58,487 nt of DNA from Streptomyces sp. Isolate_45 (GCF_024721315.2 NZ_JANFAK020000016.1:29184-87670); one strand, 5' to 3'. Counted from the first letter of the stretch, positions 36,364 through 47,381 are shown. A program made the numbers and translations. Notes: a model not told the origin generated them from the letters alone.

Positions 36364-37745
36364 ACGCGGTACCCGGTGACCTCGTACAGCTGGCCGCGGA
36401 GGACCTGTCGCTGTTCGGCAGGGACGTCTGGTGGCTCGTCGTCATCAAGGCGGTGTTCTGCTTCGCCTTCCTGATGGTGACCGTGCTGTTCTCCATCGTG
36501 TGGGAGCGCAAGGTCGTCGCCTGGATGCAGCTGCGCATCGGCCCCAACCGGCACGGCCCCTGGGGCATGCTCCAGTCGCTCGCCGACGGCATCAAGCTGA
36601 TGCTGAAGGAAGACGTCATCGTCAAGCGGGCCGACAAGGTGGTGTACGTCCTGGCCCCGATCATCGCGGCGATCCCGGCCTTCATGGCCATCGCGGTGAT
36701 CCCCTTCGGCCCGGCGGGCAACGAGGTCTCCATCTTCGGCCAGCGCACCACGATGCAGCTGACCGACCTGCCCATCGCGATGCTGTACATCCTCGCGGTG
36801 GCCTCGGTCGGCATCTACGGCATCGTCCTCGCCGGCTGGTCCTCGGGCTCCACCTACCCGCTGCTCGGCGGACTGCGGTCCTGCGCGCAGATGATCTCCT
36901 ACGAGATCGCGATGGGCGCGGCCTTCGCCTCGGTGTTCCTCTACTCCGGGTCGATGTCGACCTCGGCGATCGTGGAGGCCCAGGCCGACCGCTGGTACAT
37001 CATCCTGCTGCCGGTGTCCTTCATCATCTACGTCATCACGATGGTCGGCGAGACGAACCGCGCCCCCTTCGACATGCCGGAGTCCGAGGGCGACCTGGTC
37101 GGCGGCTTCAACACCGAGTACTCGTCAATCAAGTTCGCGCTGTTCATGCTGGCCGAGTACGTCAACATGGTCACCGTCTCCGCGGTCTCCGTCACCCTGT
37201 TCCTGGGCGGCTGGCGGGCCCCGGCGCCGATCTCCACCTACTGGGAGGGCGCGAACCACGGCTGGTGGCCGATGCTCTGGTTCGTCCTCAAGGTGCAGCT
37301 GCTGCTGTTCTTCTTCATCTGGCTCCGCGGCACCCTGCCCCGCGTCCGCTACGACCAGCTGATGAAGCTCGGCTGGAAGGTCCTCATCCCGGTCTCCGTG
37401 GTCTGGCTGATGCTGGTCGCGACCGTCCGGGCGCTGCGCAACGAGGCCTACGACTTCAGCGAGATCGTCCTGTACGTCGGCGGGGCCGTCGTCGCGATCC
37501 TGTTGCTGTCCTTCGTGGTCGACCTGTTCCGGGACAAACGCGAGAAGGCCGCCGTCGAGCAGGCCGACAAGGTCGCCGCGGCCGAGCCGTTCGACCCGCT
37601 GGCGGGCGGGTTCCCCGTACCGCCCAAGCCCGGCCAGCACCTGGCACCCGTACCGCGCCGACGGTCCCGCAGCGAGCGGGAGCTGATCGTCAGCGGCGGC
37701 ACGAACACCGACAGCGACCGAGAGGAGGGTGCGGGAAATGTCTGA
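36360..37745 (+). CDS. nuoH: NADH-quinone oxidoreductase subunit H
   Basis: The 461-residue membrane subunit has about eight spans and closes the quinone channel. Blocks include [48 protein letters not shown] and [16 protein letters not shown] cytoplasmic tail of about 70 residues ([20 protein letters not shown]) goes beyond the enterobacterial length. The nuoI ATG lies eight bases inside its end. Confidence 0.98.
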   Translation: MNAVPGDLVQLAAEDLSLFGRDVWWLVVIKAVFCFAFLMVTVLFSIVWERKVVAWMQLRIGPNRHGPWGMLQSLADGIKLMLKEDVIVKRADKVVYVLAPIIAAIPAFMAIAVIPFGPAGNEVSIFGQRTTMQLTDLPIAMLYILAVASVGIYGIVLAGWSSGSTYPLLGGLRSCAQMISYEIAMGAAFASVFLYSGSMSTSAIVEAQADRWYIILLPVSFIIYVITMVGETNRAPFDMPESEGDLVGGFNTEYSSIKFALFMLAEYVNMVTVSAVSVTLFLGGWRAPAPISTYWEGANHGWWPMLWFVLKVQLLLFFFIWLRGTLPRVRYDQLMKLGWKVLIPVSVVWLMLVATVRALRNEAYDFSEIVLYVGGAVVAILLLSFVVDLFRDKREKAAVEQADKVAAAEPFDPLAGGFPVPPKPGQHLAPVPRRRSRSERELIVSGGTNTDSDREEGAGNV

Positions 37746-38325
37746 CGAGAAGTGGCAGAACCCGGTGGCCGGCTTCGGCGTGACCTTCAAGGCCATGTTC
37801 AAGAAGCGCCTCACCGAGCAGTACCCGGAGCAGCAGAAGACCACCGCTCCGCGCTTCCACGGACGGCACCAGCTCAACCGCCACCCCGACGGTCTGGAGA
37901 AGTGCATCGGGTGCGAGCTGTGCGCCTGGGCCTGTCCCGCCGACGCCATCTACGTGGAGGGCGCGGACAACTCCGAGGAGGAGCGCTACTCCCCGGGCGA
38001 GCGGTACGGCCGCGTCTACCAGATCAACTACGCCCGCTGCATCCTGTGCGGGCTGTGCGTCGAGGCGTGCCCGACCAGGGCGCTGACCATGACGAACGAG
38101 TTCGAACTGGCGGACTCCAGCCGTGAGTCGCTGATCTACACCAAGGAGCAGCTCCTCGCCGGCCTGACCGAGAACATGGTCGAGGCGCCGCACTCGGTGT
38201 TCCCCGGGACCGACGAGCAGGACTACTACCGGGGGCTGGTGACGGGGGCCGCCCCGGGCACGGTCCGGCAGACGGCCGTCTCCAAGGGCGAGGTCGCCGA
38301 ACCCGCCGAGGGGGTGGAGGCATGA
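37738..38325 (+). CDS. nuoI: NADH-quinone oxidoreductase subunit I
   Basis: The 195-residue ferredoxin-like subunit carries two 4Fe-4S clusters (N6a, N6b): [12 protein letters not shown] and [12 protein letters not shown]. The N-terminal amphipathic stretch attaches it to the membrane arm. ATG at 37738 has GAGGAGGG upstream and overlaps nuoH by eight bases; a more upstream GTG in frame lacks support. Confidence 0.98.
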   Translation: MSDEKWQNPVAGFGVTFKAMFKKRLTEQYPEQQKTTAPRFHGRHQLNRHPDGLEKCIGCELCAWACPADAIYVEGADNSEEERYSPGERYGRVYQINYARCILCGLCVEACPTRALTMTNEFELADSSRESLIYTKEQLLAGLTENMVEAPHSVFPGTDEQDYYRGLVTGAAPGTVRQTAVSKGEVAEPAEGVEA

Positions 38326-39149
38326 GCGCCGCCCTGGACGCGGCGAACCTCGCCGCCGGATCGCTGACCTCCACGGGCGAGGCGGTCCAGTTCTGGATCC
38401 TCGGCACCGTCGCCGTCATCGGCGCGCTCGCCACGATCCTCATGAAGAAGGCCGTGCACAGCGCGCTCAGCCTCGCCGGGACGATGATCATCCTCGCGGT
38501 CTTCTACCTCGCCAACGGGGCGTACTTCCTGGGCGTCGTCCAGGTCATCGTCTACACCGGCGCCATCATGATGCTGTTCCTCTTCGTGGTCATGCTCGTC
38601 GGCGTCACCGCCGCCGACTCCCTGAAGGAGACCATCAAGGGCCAGCGCTGGCTCGCCGTCCTGTGCGGACTCGGCTTCGGCACCCTGCTGATCGCCGGCA
38701 TCGGCCAGGCCGGACTCAGCCACTTCAACGGGCTCGGCCGGATCAACTCCGGCGGCCACGTCGAGGGCCTGGCCACGCTGATCTTCACCAAGTACGTCTT
38801 CGCCTTCGAGCTCACCGGCGCCCTGCTGATCACCGCGACCGTCGGCGCGATGGTGCTCACCCACCGCGAGCGCACCGAGCGGGCCGCCACGCAGCGCGAG
38901 CTCGCCGAGAAGCGCGTGCGCGACGGAGTGCAGCTCCCGCCGCTGCCGGCGCCCGGCGTCTACGCCCGCCACAACGCCGTGGACGTGGCCGGCCTGCTGC
39001 CGGACGGCACCCCGTCCGAGCTGACCGTCAACAAGACGCTCCGGGCCCGCGGTCAGATCCGCGACGTGTCCGGTGAGGCGCTGAACGACCTGAAGGCGCT
39101 GGAGCAGGCGTCGTCGGACCGCCTCGGCCGTGAGGAGGCATCGAAGTGA
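38322..39149 (+). CDS. nuoJ: NADH-quinone oxidoreductase subunit J
   Basis: The 275-residue product has five membrane segments in its first 165 residues, with [20 protein letters not shown] and [11 protein letters not shown] as family blocks, then a hydrophilic tail of about 100 residues ([27 protein letters not shown]) that is an actinobacterial extension. Part of the proton-pumping membrane arm. It overlaps nuoI and nuoK by four bases. Confidence 0.97.
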   Translation: MSAALDAANLAAGSLTSTGEAVQFWILGTVAVIGALATILMKKAVHSALSLAGTMIILAVFYLANGAYFLGVVQVIVYTGAIMMLFLFVVMLVGVTAADSLKETIKGQRWLAVLCGLGFGTLLIAGIGQAGLSHFNGLGRINSGGHVEGLATLIFTKYVFAFELTGALLITATVGAMVLTHRERTERAATQRELAEKRVRDGVQLPPLPAPGVYARHNAVDVAGLLPDGTPSELTVNKTLRARGQIRDVSGEALNDLKALEQASSDRLGREEASK

Positions 39150-39445
39150 ATCCGGTCAACTACCTCTACCTGGCCGCCCTGCTGTTCACCATCGGCGCGG
39201 CCGGAGTCCTCATCCGGAAGAACGCGATCGTGCTGTTCATGTGCGTCGAGCTGATGCTCAACGCCTGCAACCTCGCGTTCGTGGCCTTCTCCCGGATGCA
39301 CGGCAACCTCGACGGACAGATCATCGCCTTCTTCACGATGGTCGTCGCCGCCGCGGAGGTCGTGGTGGGCCTCGCGATCATCGTGTCGTTGTTCCGTACC
39401 CGCCACTCGGCCTCGGTCGACGACGCCAGCCTGATGAAGCTGTAA
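39146..39445 (+). CDS. nuoK: NADH-quinone oxidoreductase subunit K
   Basis: The 99-residue subunit has three spans; [15 protein letters not shown] holds the conserved intramembrane Glu needed for proton transfer, and [13 protein letters not shown] the second. GTG start overlaps the nuoJ stop. A 14-base gap with AAGGGG precedes nuoL. Confidence 0.98.
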   Translation: MNPVNYLYLAALLFTIGAAGVLIRKNAIVLFMCVELMLNACNLAFVAFSRMHGNLDGQIIAFFTMVVAAAEVVVGLAIIVSLFRTRHSASVDDASLMKL

Positions 39446-39459
39446 GGGGCGTTCACACA

Positions 39460-41355
39460 GTGGAGAATCTGATTGCGCTGCTGGTGGCGGCGCCCCTGCT
39501 CGGGGCGGCGGTGCTGCTCTGCGGCGGCCGCCGGCTCGACAAGGTCGGTCACTGGCTCGGTACCCTGCTCGCCGCCGTCTCCTTCGGCATCGGCGTCGCC
39601 CTCTTCGCCGACATGCTGGGGCGGAGCGCCGACGACCGGACCCTGCACCAGCGGCTGTTCAGCTGGATCCCGGTGGAGGGCTTCCAGGCGGACATCGCCT
39701 TCCAGCTGGACCAGCTGTCGATGACCTTCGTCCTGCTGATCTCCGGGGTGGGCACGCTCATCCACGTGTACTCGATCGGGTACATGGAGCACGACGAGCG
39801 CCGCCGCCGCTTCTTCGGCTACCTCAACCTGTTCGTCGCGGCCATGCTGCTGCTGGTCATCGCCGACAACTACCTGCTGCTGTACTTCGGCTGGGAGGGC
39901 GTCGGCCTCGCCTCCTACCTCCTGATCGGCTTCTGGCAGCACAAGCCCAGCGCGGCCACCGCCGCGAAGAAGGCCTTCCTCGTCAACCGCGTCGGTGACA
40001 TCGGCCTGTCGATCGCGATCATGCTGATGTTCACCACCTTCGGGACGTTCACGTTCGGACCGGTCCTCGGCTCCGTCGGCGAGACCTCCGAGGGCACGCT
40101 CACCGCGATCGGCCTGATGCTGCTGCTCGCCGCCTGCGGCAAGTCGGCGCAGGTGCCGCTCCAGTCCTGGCTCGGTGACGCGATGGAGGGCCCGACCCCG
40201 GTCTCGGCCCTCATCCACGCGGCCACCATGGTCACCGCGGGCGTCTACCTGATCGTCCGCTCCGGCGCCATCTTCAACGGGGCGCCCGACGCGCAGCTCG
40301 TCGTCACCGTCGTCGGAGCGGTCACCCTGCTCTTCGGTGCGATCGTCGGTTGCGCGAAGGACGACATCAAGAAGGCCCTCGCGGGCTCCACGATGTCGCA
40401 GATCGGGTACATGATCCTCGCCGCGGGCCTCGGCCCCATCGGCTACGTCTTCGCGATCATGCATCTGGTGACGCACGGCTTCTTCAAGGCGGGCCTCTTC
40501 CTCGGCGCCGGTTCCGTGATGCACGGGATGAACGACGAGGTCGACATGCGCAAGTACGGCGGCCTGCGGAAGTACATGCCGATCACCTTCGTGACCTTCG
40601 GACTCGGCTACCTCGCCATCATCGGCTTCCCGGGCCTGTCGGGCTTCTTCTCCAAGGACATGATCATCGAGGCGGCCTTCGCGAAGGGCGGCACCGAGGG
40701 CTGGATCCTCGGTGGCGTGACCCTGCTGGGCGCGGGCATCACCGCCTTCTACATGACCCGCGTCATGCTCCTCACGTTCTTCGGTGAGAAGCGCTGGCAG
40801 CCCGACGCGGACGGCCACGCGCCGCACCCGCACGAGTCCCCGAAGTCCATGACCATCCCGATGATCGTGCTCGCCTTCGGGTCGGTCTTCGCCGGTGGGT
40901 TCTTCGAGATCGGCGACCGCTTCCTCAACTGGCTGGAGCCCGTCACCGGCTACGAGCACGGCCACCCGCCGGTCAGCGCCCTGACGGTGACGGCCGCCAC
41001 CATGGTCGTCCTCGTCATCGGCGTCGGCATCGCCTGGGGCATGTACGGCAAGAAGCCCGTCCCGGTCGTCGCCCCGCGCGGCTCGCTCCTCACCCGGGCG
41101 GCCCGCCGGGACCTGTTCCAGGACGACTTCAACCACGTCGTCCTCGTCCGCGGCGGCGAGCACCTGACCCGCTCGCTCGTCTACCTCGACCACAGCGTGG
41201 TCGACGGAGTGGTCAACGGCACGGCCGCCTCGGTCGGCGGGCTCTCGGGCCGGCTGCGCAAGCTGCAGAACGGCTACGCCCGCAGCTACGCGGTCTCGAT
41301 GTTCGGGGGCACGGCGATCCTCATCGCCGCGACCCTGCTGATGAGGGCGGTGTGA
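39460..41355 (+). CDS. nuoL: NADH-quinone oxidoreductase subunit L
   Basis: The 631-residue antiporter-like subunit has the NuoL blocks [45 protein letters not shown] (with the conserved Lys/Glu series) and [19 protein letters not shown]. The C-terminal part includes the lateral helix region. It pumps protons at the far end of the membrane arm. GTG at 39460; AAGGGG ten bases upstream. One base separates it from nuoM. Confidence 0.98.
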   Translation: MENLIALLVAAPLLGAAVLLCGGRRLDKVGHWLGTLLAAVSFGIGVALFADMLGRSADDRTLHQRLFSWIPVEGFQADIAFQLDQLSMTFVLLISGVGTLIHVYSIGYMEHDERRRRFFGYLNLFVAAMLLLVIADNYLLLYFGWEGVGLASYLLIGFWQHKPSAATAAKKAFLVNRVGDIGLSIAIMLMFTTFGTFTFGPVLGSVGETSEGTLTAIGLMLLLAACGKSAQVPLQSWLGDAMEGPTPVSALIHAATMVTAGVYLIVRSGAIFNGAPDAQLVVTVVGAVTLLFGAIVGCAKDDIKKALAGSTMSQIGYMILAAGLGPIGYVFAIMHLVTHGFFKAGLFLGAGSVMHGMNDEVDMRKYGGLRKYMPITFVTFGLGYLAIIGFPGLSGFFSKDMIIEAAFAKGGTEGWILGGVTLLGAGITAFYMTRVMLLTFFGEKRWQPDADGHAPHPHESPKSMTIPMIVLAFGSVFAGGFFEIGDRFLNWLEPVTGYEHGHPPVSALTVTAATMVVLVIGVGIAWGMYGKKPVPVVAPRGSLLTRAARRDLFQDDFNHVVLVRGGEHLTRSLVYLDHSVVDGVVNGTAASVGGLSGRLRKLQNGYARSYAVSMFGGTAILIAATLLMRAV

Positions 41356-41356
41356 G

Positions 41357-42928
41357 ATGAATTTCCCGCTTCTGACGGTGACGGCCGCGGTCCCCGCGGT
41401 CGGCGCGATCCTCACGGCGGCCGTACCGGCCGCCCGCCGGACCGCCGCCAAGTGGCTCGCGCTGCTCTTCTCGCTGGCGACACTGGCACTGGCCGTGCTC
41501 GTCGCGGTCCGCTTCGACCCGAGCGGTGACCGCTACCAGCTCACCGAGTCCCGTTCCTGGATCGCCGACTTCGGCGTCCGCTACGAACTCGGCGTCGACG
41601 GCATCGGGGTGGCGCTGATCGCGCTCACCGCGCTGCTCATCCCCTTCGTGATCGCGGCCGGCTGGAACGACGCCGACCCGCTGGAGACGAACTCCTCCCG
41701 TTGGCGGCCGACCCAGGGCTTCTTCGCCCTGATCCTCATGGTCGAGGCGATGGTGATCATCTCCTTCGCCGCGACCGACGTCTTCCTCTTCTACATCTTC
41801 TTCGAAGCCATGCTCATCCCGATGTACTTCCTCATCGGCGGCTTCGGCGACCGGGCGCACTCCGGGTCCGACGAGAACGCGGCCGCGCAGCGCTCGTACG
41901 CGGCGGTCAAGTTCCTCCTCTACAACCTGGCCGGCGGGCTCATCATGCTGGCCGCCGTCATCGGGCTGTACGTGGTCGCGGGGAACTTCTCGCTCCAGGA
42001 GATCACCGCCGCCCGCGCCGCGGGCACCCTGGACATGGCGACCAACACCGAACGGCTGCTGTTCCTCGGCTTCTTCTTCGCCTTCGCGGTGAAGGCGCCG
42101 CTGTGGCCGCTGCACACCTGGCTGCCCAACGCGATGGGCGAGGCCACCGCCCCGGTCGCCGTACTGATCACCGCGGTCGTCGACAAGGTCGGCACCTTCG
42201 CGATGCTCCGCTTCTGCCTCGGGCTGTTCCCCGACGCCAGCAAGTGGGCCACGCCGGTGATCCTCGTCCTCGCCCTGATCAGCATCGTCTACGGCGCGCT
42301 GGTCGCGGTCGGGCAGCGCGACATCAAGCGGCTGGTCGCCTACGCGTCGATCTCCCACTTCGGGTTCATCATCATGGGCATCTTCGCGATGACCTCCCAG
42401 GGACAGTCCGGCGCGACGCTGTACATGGTCAACCACGGCATCTCGACGGCGGCGCTGATGCTGGTCGCCGGCTTCCTGATCTCGCGGCGCGGCTCGCGGC
42501 TCATCGCCGACTACGGCGGCGTCCAGAAGGTGGCCCCGGTCCTCGCCGGCACCTTCCTGATCGGCGGTCTCGCCACCCTGTCGCTGCCGGGCCTCGCACC
42601 GTTCGTCAGCGAGTTCCTGGTCCTGGTCGGCACGTTCGCCCGCTACCCGGTCGTCGGCATCATCGCGACCGTCGGCATCGTGCTCGCCGCGCTGTACACG
42701 CTGGTCCTGTACCAGCGCACGATGACCGGCCCCGTGAAGGAGGAGGTCCGCACCATGCCGGACCTGCGCCTGCGGGAGGTGCTGGTGGTCGCCCCGCTGA
42801 TCGCGCTGCTGATCGGCCTGGGCGTCTACCCCAAGCCCCTGACCGAGATCGTCAACCCGGCGGTCGAGCACACCATGTCGGACGTACAGCAGACCGACCC
42901 CGAGCCCGAGGTGGAGGCGGCCAAGTGA
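41357..42928 (+). CDS. nuoM: NADH-quinone oxidoreductase subunit M
   Basis: The 523-residue antiporter-like subunit shows FYIFFEAMLIPMYFLIGGFG, PLWPLHTWLPNAMGEATAPV and KRLVAYASISHFGFIIMGIF, all with conserved charged residues in membrane helices. ATG at 41357 begins one base after the nuoL stop. Overlaps nuoN by four bases (GTGA). Confidence 0.98.
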   Translation: MNFPLLTVTAAVPAVGAILTAAVPAARRTAAKWLALLFSLATLALAVLVAVRFDPSGDRYQLTESRSWIADFGVRYELGVDGIGVALIALTALLIPFVIAAGWNDADPLETNSSRWRPTQGFFALILMVEAMVIISFAATDVFLFYIFFEAMLIPMYFLIGGFGDRAHSGSDENAAAQRSYAAVKFLLYNLAGGLIMLAAVIGLYVVAGNFSLQEITAARAAGTLDMATNTERLLFLGFFFAFAVKAPLWPLHTWLPNAMGEATAPVAVLITAVVDKVGTFAMLRFCLGLFPDASKWATPVILVLALISIVYGALVAVGQRDIKRLVAYASISHFGFIIMGIFAMTSQGQSGATLYMVNHGISTAALMLVAGFLISRRGSRLIADYGGVQKVAPVLAGTFLIGGLATLSLPGLAPFVSEFLVLVGTFARYPVVGIIATVGIVLAALYTLVLYQRTMTGPVKEEVRTMPDLRLREVLVVAPLIALLIGLGVYPKPLTEIVNPAVEHTMSDVQQTDPEPEVEAAK

Positions 42929-44571
42929 GCACGTCAGCTACAGGCCTTTGGGCCCTGGCCGCGGAACCGATCGACCGGATCCCGGCCCCGCACATCGAGT
43001 ACGCCCAACTCGCGCCCACGCTCATCGTGGTGGGCGCGGCCATCCTCGGCGTCCTCGTCGAGGCGTTCGTCCCCCGCAGGTCCCGCTACTACGTGCAGGT
43101 GTTCCTCGCCGTCGCCGCGCTGGCCTCGGCCTTCGCGGCGGTCGTCGGCCTCGCGGCCGGCGGGTACGGGAGCAGCAAGGCGCAGATCGCGGCCATGGGC
43201 GCCATCGCGGTGGACGGCCCGGCCCTGTTCCTCCAGGGCACCATCCTGCTCGCGTCCATCGTGGCGATGTTCACCTTCGCCGAGCGGCGCCTCGACCCGG
43301 AGGCCCACGGCAACCGGGTGGACTCCTTCGCCGCGCAGGCCGCGTCCGTACCGGGCAGCGACAGCGAGAAGGCCGCCGTCAAGGCCGGGTTCACCACCAC
43401 CGAGGTGTTCCCGCTGGCCCTGTTCGCCGTCGCCGGCATGCTGATCTTCCCGGCGGCCAACGACCTGCTGACGCTGTTCATCGCGCTGGAGGTCTTCTCC
43501 CTCCCGCTGTACCTGCTCTGCGCCGTCGCCCGCCGCCAGCGGCTGATGTCGCAGGAGGCGGCCGTCAAGTACTTCCTGCTCGGCGCCTTCTCCTCGGCGT
43601 TCCTGCTGTTCGGCATCGCCCTGCTCTACGGGTACTCGGGCTCCGTCTCGTACGCGGTCATCGCGGACGTGGTGGACGGCACGGTCGCCAAGACCGACCC
43701 GGCGCTGGCCGCCACGATGGGCAACGACGCGCTGCTGCTGATCGGTGGCGCGCTGATCCTGATGGGCCTGCTGTTCAAGGTCGGCGCGGTCCCCTTCCAC
43801 ATGTGGACCCCGGACGTCTACCAGGGCGCCCCGACGCCGGTCACCGGTTTCATGGCCGCCGCGACGAAGGTCGCCGCGTTCGGCGCGCTGCTGCGGCTGC
43901 TGTACGTGGTCCTGCCGGGCCTGCGCTGGGACTGGCGGCCGGTGATGTGGGGCGTCGCGATCGTCACGATGCTGGCCGGCGCGGTCATCGCCGTGACCCA
44001 GACCGACGTGAAGCGGCTCCTGGCGTACTCGTCGATCGCGCACGCGGGGTTCATCCTCGCCGGTGTGATCGCGACGTCGGCGGAGGGCGTCCAGTCCGTC
44101 CTCTTCTACCTGGGCGCCTACTCCTTCGTGACGATCGGCGCCTTCGCGGTGGTCACGCTGGTGCGGGACGCGGGCGGCGAGGCCACCCACCTGTCGAAGT
44201 GGGCCGGTCTCGGGCGGCGCTCGCCGCTGACGGCGGCCGTGTTCGCGGTGTTCCTGCTGGCCTTCGCCGGCATCCCGCTGACCTCCGGGTTCACCGGCAA
44301 GTTCGCCGTGTTCAAGGCGGCGGCCGAGGGCGGGGCCGGGGCGCTGGTCGTGGTCGGCGTCATCTCGTCGGCGATCGCCGCGTTCTTCTACGTCCGGGTG
44401 ATCGTGCTCATGTTCTTCAGTGAGCCGAAGGCCGACGGCCCGACGGTGGCGGTGCCCTCGCCGCTGACGATGACGACCATCGCGGTCGGCGTCGCCGTCA
44501 CCCTCGTCCTGGGCCTGGCCCCGCAGTACTTCCTGGACCTGGCGGGGCAGGCGAGCACGTTCGTCCGCTGA
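42925..44571 (+). CDS. nuoN: NADH-quinone oxidoreductase subunit N
   Basis: The 548-residue third antiporter-like subunit shows FIALEVFSLPLYLLCAVARR, QEAAVKYFLLGAFSSAFLLF, GAVPFHMWTPDVYQGAPTPV and KRLLAYSSIAHAGFILAGV. It ends the operon, followed by a strong hairpin 15 bases after the stop. All 14 subunits are therefore present and intact. Confidence 0.98.
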   Translation: MSTSATGLWALAAEPIDRIPAPHIEYAQLAPTLIVVGAAILGVLVEAFVPRRSRYYVQVFLAVAALASAFAAVVGLAAGGYGSSKAQIAAMGAIAVDGPALFLQGTILLASIVAMFTFAERRLDPEAHGNRVDSFAAQAASVPGSDSEKAAVKAGFTTTEVFPLALFAVAGMLIFPAANDLLTLFIALEVFSLPLYLLCAVARRQRLMSQEAAVKYFLLGAFSSAFLLFGIALLYGYSGSVSYAVIADVVDGTVAKTDPALAATMGNDALLLIGGALILMGLLFKVGAVPFHMWTPDVYQGAPTPVTGFMAAATKVAAFGALLRLLYVVLPGLRWDWRPVMWGVAIVTMLAGAVIAVTQTDVKRLLAYSSIAHAGFILAGVIATSAEGVQSVLFYLGAYSFVTIGAFAVVTLVRDAGGEATHLSKWAGLGRRSPLTAAVFAVFLLAFAGIPLTSGFTGKFAVFKAAAEGGAGALVVVGVISSAIAAFFYVRVIVLMFFSEPKADGPTVAVPSPLTMTTIAVGVAVTLVLGLAPQYFLDLAGQASTFVR

Positions 44572-44586
44572 CCGGTCCGCAACCGC

Positions 44587-44626
44587 ACCGGGGCCCGGCT
44601 TCCCACGGGGGGAGCCGGGCCCCGGT
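44587..44626. terminator. terminator at the end of nuoA-N
   Basis: ACCGGGGCCCGGCTTCCC (44587-44604) pairs over 18 positions, one G-T, with 44609-44626 around an ACGG loop. It also faces the convergent Uma2 gene and can serve both. Confidence 0.88.
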
Positions 44627-44639
44627 GTCGTATGCCGGG

Positions 44640-45227
44640 CTATTCGGACCGCTGACGCTTCGCCGTGATGGTGGTGAGGTCGAGGTCGACGGGGAAGGGG
44701 ACGGCGACCTTCAGGCGGTCGTGGAAGATGCCGGTGGCGACGTAACCGCCACTGGCCGGTTCCCGCTCGAAGACGTAGACGACGGCGCGGCCGTCCTTGT
44801 TCTCGACCCGCCAGTAGTGGGGGATCCCCGCCCGTGCGTACTTGAGCGGCTTGGTCTCGCGGTCGCGGTCGACGGACTCGGGAGAGACCACCTCGATGGC
44901 CAGTAGGACGGCCTTGGCGGGGAACCGCGTCTGTGCCAGGTCGGTGAGGACGTCCTCGCTGCACACGATGACGTCGGGCTCGGGTCGGTTGCGGCGGTCG
45001 ATGTCGATGGTGAACTCGCGGACCACCTCAAGACCCCGGGGCACCAGCGACCGGAGTTGCCAGTTGAGGAAGTCGACCGTGCGGGAGTGGAAGAGGGTCT
45101 GCGGACTCACGAAGATCAGGCTCCCGTCGATCAGCTCCGTGTGAGGAGGCAGATTCGGAAGCGTGTCCAGGTCGTCCGCGGTCCAGCCGCCCGGAGGCGG
45201 GATCGGCCAGCTGTGTTCCGGGTTCAT
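44640..45227 (-). CDS. Uma2-type PD-(D/E)XK nuclease-like protein
   Basis: The 195-residue product belongs to the Uma2/DUF820 family, abundant in cyanobacteria and Streptomyces. The putative restriction-like site is seen as RNRPEPDVIVCSEDV and LAIEVVSPESVDRDRETKPLKYARAGIPHYWRV (Asp, Glu, Lys of the PD-ExK core). Biological role is not established. The ATG at 45227 is used because GGGAG lies six bases before it; an ATG four codons upstream lacks a ribosome site. Confidence 0.9.
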   Translation of the reverse strand: MNPEHSWPIPPPGGWTADDLDTLPNLPPHTELIDGSLIFVSPQTLFHSRTVDFLNWQLRSLVPRGLEVVREFTIDIDRRNRPEPDVIVCSEDVLTDLAQTRFPAKAVLLAIEVVSPESVDRDRETKPLKYARAGIPHYWRVENKDGRAVVYVFEREPASGGYVATGIFHDRLKVAVPFPVDLDLTTITAKRQRSE

Positions 45228-45348
45228 CAGTGCTCCCATGAGCCGCAGTCTCGTGAGTGCGACCAGCGTATCGCCGGGAATCCGAGGAACACCGCCCTTT
45301 CGGGTGAGTCATATGCGGCTGGCACTTGATGGCCCTGCGGTCGCAGGA

Positions 45349-45945
45349 CTAGTGGCCGTGCGAGTGCGCGGTGCCCCCTGCGGCCGGGGTCTTCTTCGGG
45401 CACGTCAGGGCGGTGTTCCAGTTGTGGAAGCGGCCCGCCGGGTTGTGCTTGTACGCCCACATGTGCAGGTCGTAGTGCTTCGGCATGCCCGCCCAGTGGC
45501 CCGGCATCGGGCCGTCGAAGGGGAGGCCGAACATCGACGGCCGGTCGTCGGCCGTCTTCAGGTCCTGGTCCCGGTCGGTGACCATCCACTCCACCGCCTG
45601 GAGCTTGCGCCGCCCGTGCTTGTCCGTCTCGGCGCTGTACACGAGCGCGGTGGGCTTGCTGGGGTCCGTCGAGCCCCAGTAGGCGTCCTTGACGTAGTGG
45701 AAGCCCATGGAGCCGACGCCGAACGGGTTGTTCATGCACTCGCCGTGCTTCACGTACCCGTCCTTGACGGCCTGCCGCTCGTCCACGTACTTGGCGGTCA
45801 CCGCGATGGCCGTCGCCATGTCGCGCATCGCCTTCCTGTTGCGGGGGTCGGGCGCCGGACCTTCCACGGCCGAGGCGGCCGGGGCGAGGGTGAGCGCCAC
45901 GGCCGCGGCGGCGGCGAGGGCCAGGGTACGGGTGGACACGAGCAT
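45349..45945 (-). CDS. secreted hypothetical protein, His-rich end
   Basis: The 198-residue product has a signal peptide (MLVSTRTLALAAAAAVALTL, cleavage after ASA). The mature part has GSMGFHYVKDAYW, RKLQAVEWMV, YDLHMWAYKHNPAGRFHNWN and ends HSHGH. I recall similar exported proteins of unknown function in several phyla with the same MGxHYV and H-W/Y-K-NPxGxFxxWN blocks. The many His in conserved blocks suggest metal binding, which is inference. AGGAGG eight bases before the ATG at 45945 supports the start. The 212 bases between it and the next gene hold nothing recognisable. Confidence 0.75.
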   Translation of the reverse strand: MLVSTRTLALAAAAAVALTLAPAASAVEGPAPDPRNRKAMRDMATAIAVTAKYVDERQAVKDGYVKHGECMNNPFGVGSMGFHYVKDAYWGSTDPSKPTALVYSAETDKHGRRKLQAVEWMVTDRDQDLKTADDRPSMFGLPFDGPMPGHWAGMPKHYDLHMWAYKHNPAGRFHNWNTALTCPKKTPAAGGTAHSHGH

Positions 45946-46157
45946 GGGCAGGGCCTCCTGCGCTGCGGGGACTTCGGCCTGTCCGAGCAGCATGTGCGGG
46001 CCCCGGGCCGGCCCGCCACGCGGGCGGGCCGGACGGATGAGCCAAACGGCCCGCCCGGCGTACGCGCGGACGTCCGCGTCCGCGTCACCGGCAGCCCCGG
46101 CGAGCGCCGTACGGGCCCTCGGCCACCCTGCGGGAACCCGTCGTCCCGAGGGACGGA

Positions 46158-47381
46158 CTAGCGCGATCCCACGATCCGGCCGGTGACCTCGCCGAGGCCG
46201 ACGCGGGTGCCGTCGGCGCCGGGCGCCCAGGCGGTCAGGGTGACGGTGTCGCCGTCCTCCAGGAAGGTGCGCTTGCCGTCGGCGAGCTCGATGGCGTCGC
46301 GGCCGTTCCAGGTGAGCTCCAGCAGGGAGCCGCGCTGATCGACCTCGGGGCCGCTGACGGTGCCGGAGCCGAACACGTCGCCGGTGCGCAGGGAGGCGCC
46401 GTTGACGGTCATGTGGGCCAGCTGCTGGGCGGCCGTCCAGTACATCGTCGCGAACGGCGGCCGGGCCACCTCCGTCCCGTTGATGGAGACGGCGATGTGC
46501 AGGTCGAAGCCGCCGGGGCGGTCGCTGTCGGCGTCGTCGAGGTAGGGCAGCAGCGGGAAGTCCCGCGCGGGCGGGGTGACGCGGGCCGCGTCCAGGGCCT
46601 CCAGGGGGGTCACCCAGGCGGAGACGGACGTGGCGAACGACTTGCCGAGGAACGGGCCGAGGGGGACGTACTCCCAGGCCTGGACGTCGCGGGCCGACCA
46701 GTCGTTGAGGAGGAACAGCCCGAAGACGTGGTCCTCGAAGTCGGCCAGCGGCACCGGCCGGCCCAGCTCGGACGGCGCGCCGACGACGAAGCCGACCTCG
46801 GCCTCGATGTCGAGCTTCACGGACGGCCCGAAGACGGGCGCCGCGTCGGTGGGCGCCTTGCGCTGCCCGGAGGGGCGCACGACGTCCGTGCCGGAGACCA
46901 CGATGGTGCCGGAGCGGCCGTGGTAACCGATGGGCAGGTGCTTCCAGTTGGGGGTCAGCGCGTCCCCGTCGGGGCGGAACATCTTCCCGACGTTGGTGGC
47001 GTGGTGCTCGCTCGCGTAGAAGTCGACGTAGTCGGCGACCTCGTACGGCAGGTGCAGCGTGACCGCGTCCAGCGGCAGCAGGTGCGGCTCGACGGTGGGG
47101 CGGTGCCCGGGGTCGGTGACCCAGGCGGTCAGCGCGCGGCGCACGTCGCGCCAGGCGGTGCGGCCGGCGGCGAGCAGCGGGTTCAGCGAGGACTGCCCGA
47201 GCAGTCCGGCGTACGGGGAGCCGAGCGCCAGGGCGGCCGCTCCCGCGTCGAGCACGTGCCCGCCGATCCGCACGCCGATCCGGCGACGGTCCTCCCCGGC
47301 GGTCGAGAAGACGCCGTAGGGGAGGTTGTGCGGCCCGAACGGGTCGCCCTCGGGAACATCGAGGGGGCTCTGCTGGGGCAT
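46158..47381 (-). CDS. fahA: fumarylacetoacetase
   Basis: The 407-residue product catalyses the final step of tyrosine degradation, splitting fumarylacetoacetate to fumarate and acetoacetate. DFYASEHHATNVGKMFRP, DIEAEVGFVVG, LLNDWSARDVQAWEYVPLGP and LGKSFATSVSAWVTP carry the known metal- and substrate-binding residues. Full length. Other tyrosine catabolic genes are not in the window. Divergent from the HAD gene over a 141-base gap with an 11-base palindrome. Confidence 0.97.
   Translation of the reverse strand: MPQQSPLDVPEGDPFGPHNLPYGVFSTAGEDRRRIGVRIGGHVLDAGAAALALGSPYAGLLGQSSLNPLLAAGRTAWRDVRRALTAWVTDPGHRPTVEPHLLPLDAVTLHLPYEVADYVDFYASEHHATNVGKMFRPDGDALTPNWKHLPIGYHGRSGTIVVSGTDVVRPSGQRKAPTDAAPVFGPSVKLDIEAEVGFVVGAPSELGRPVPLADFEDHVFGLFLLNDWSARDVQAWEYVPLGPFLGKSFATSVSAWVTPLEALDAARVTPPARDFPLLPYLDDADSDRPGGFDLHIAVSINGTEVARPPFATMYWTAAQQLAHMTVNGASLRTGDVFGSGTVSGPEVDQRGSLLELTWNGRDAIELADGKRTFLEDGDTVTLTAWAPGADGTRVGLGEVTGRIVGSR

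Noticed and set aside
33604..41451. Long antisense frames of about 760-830 codons under nuoG and nuoL
   Set aside because: Antisense shadows of high-G+C genes; Ala/Gly/Val/Asp-rich products with no domains.
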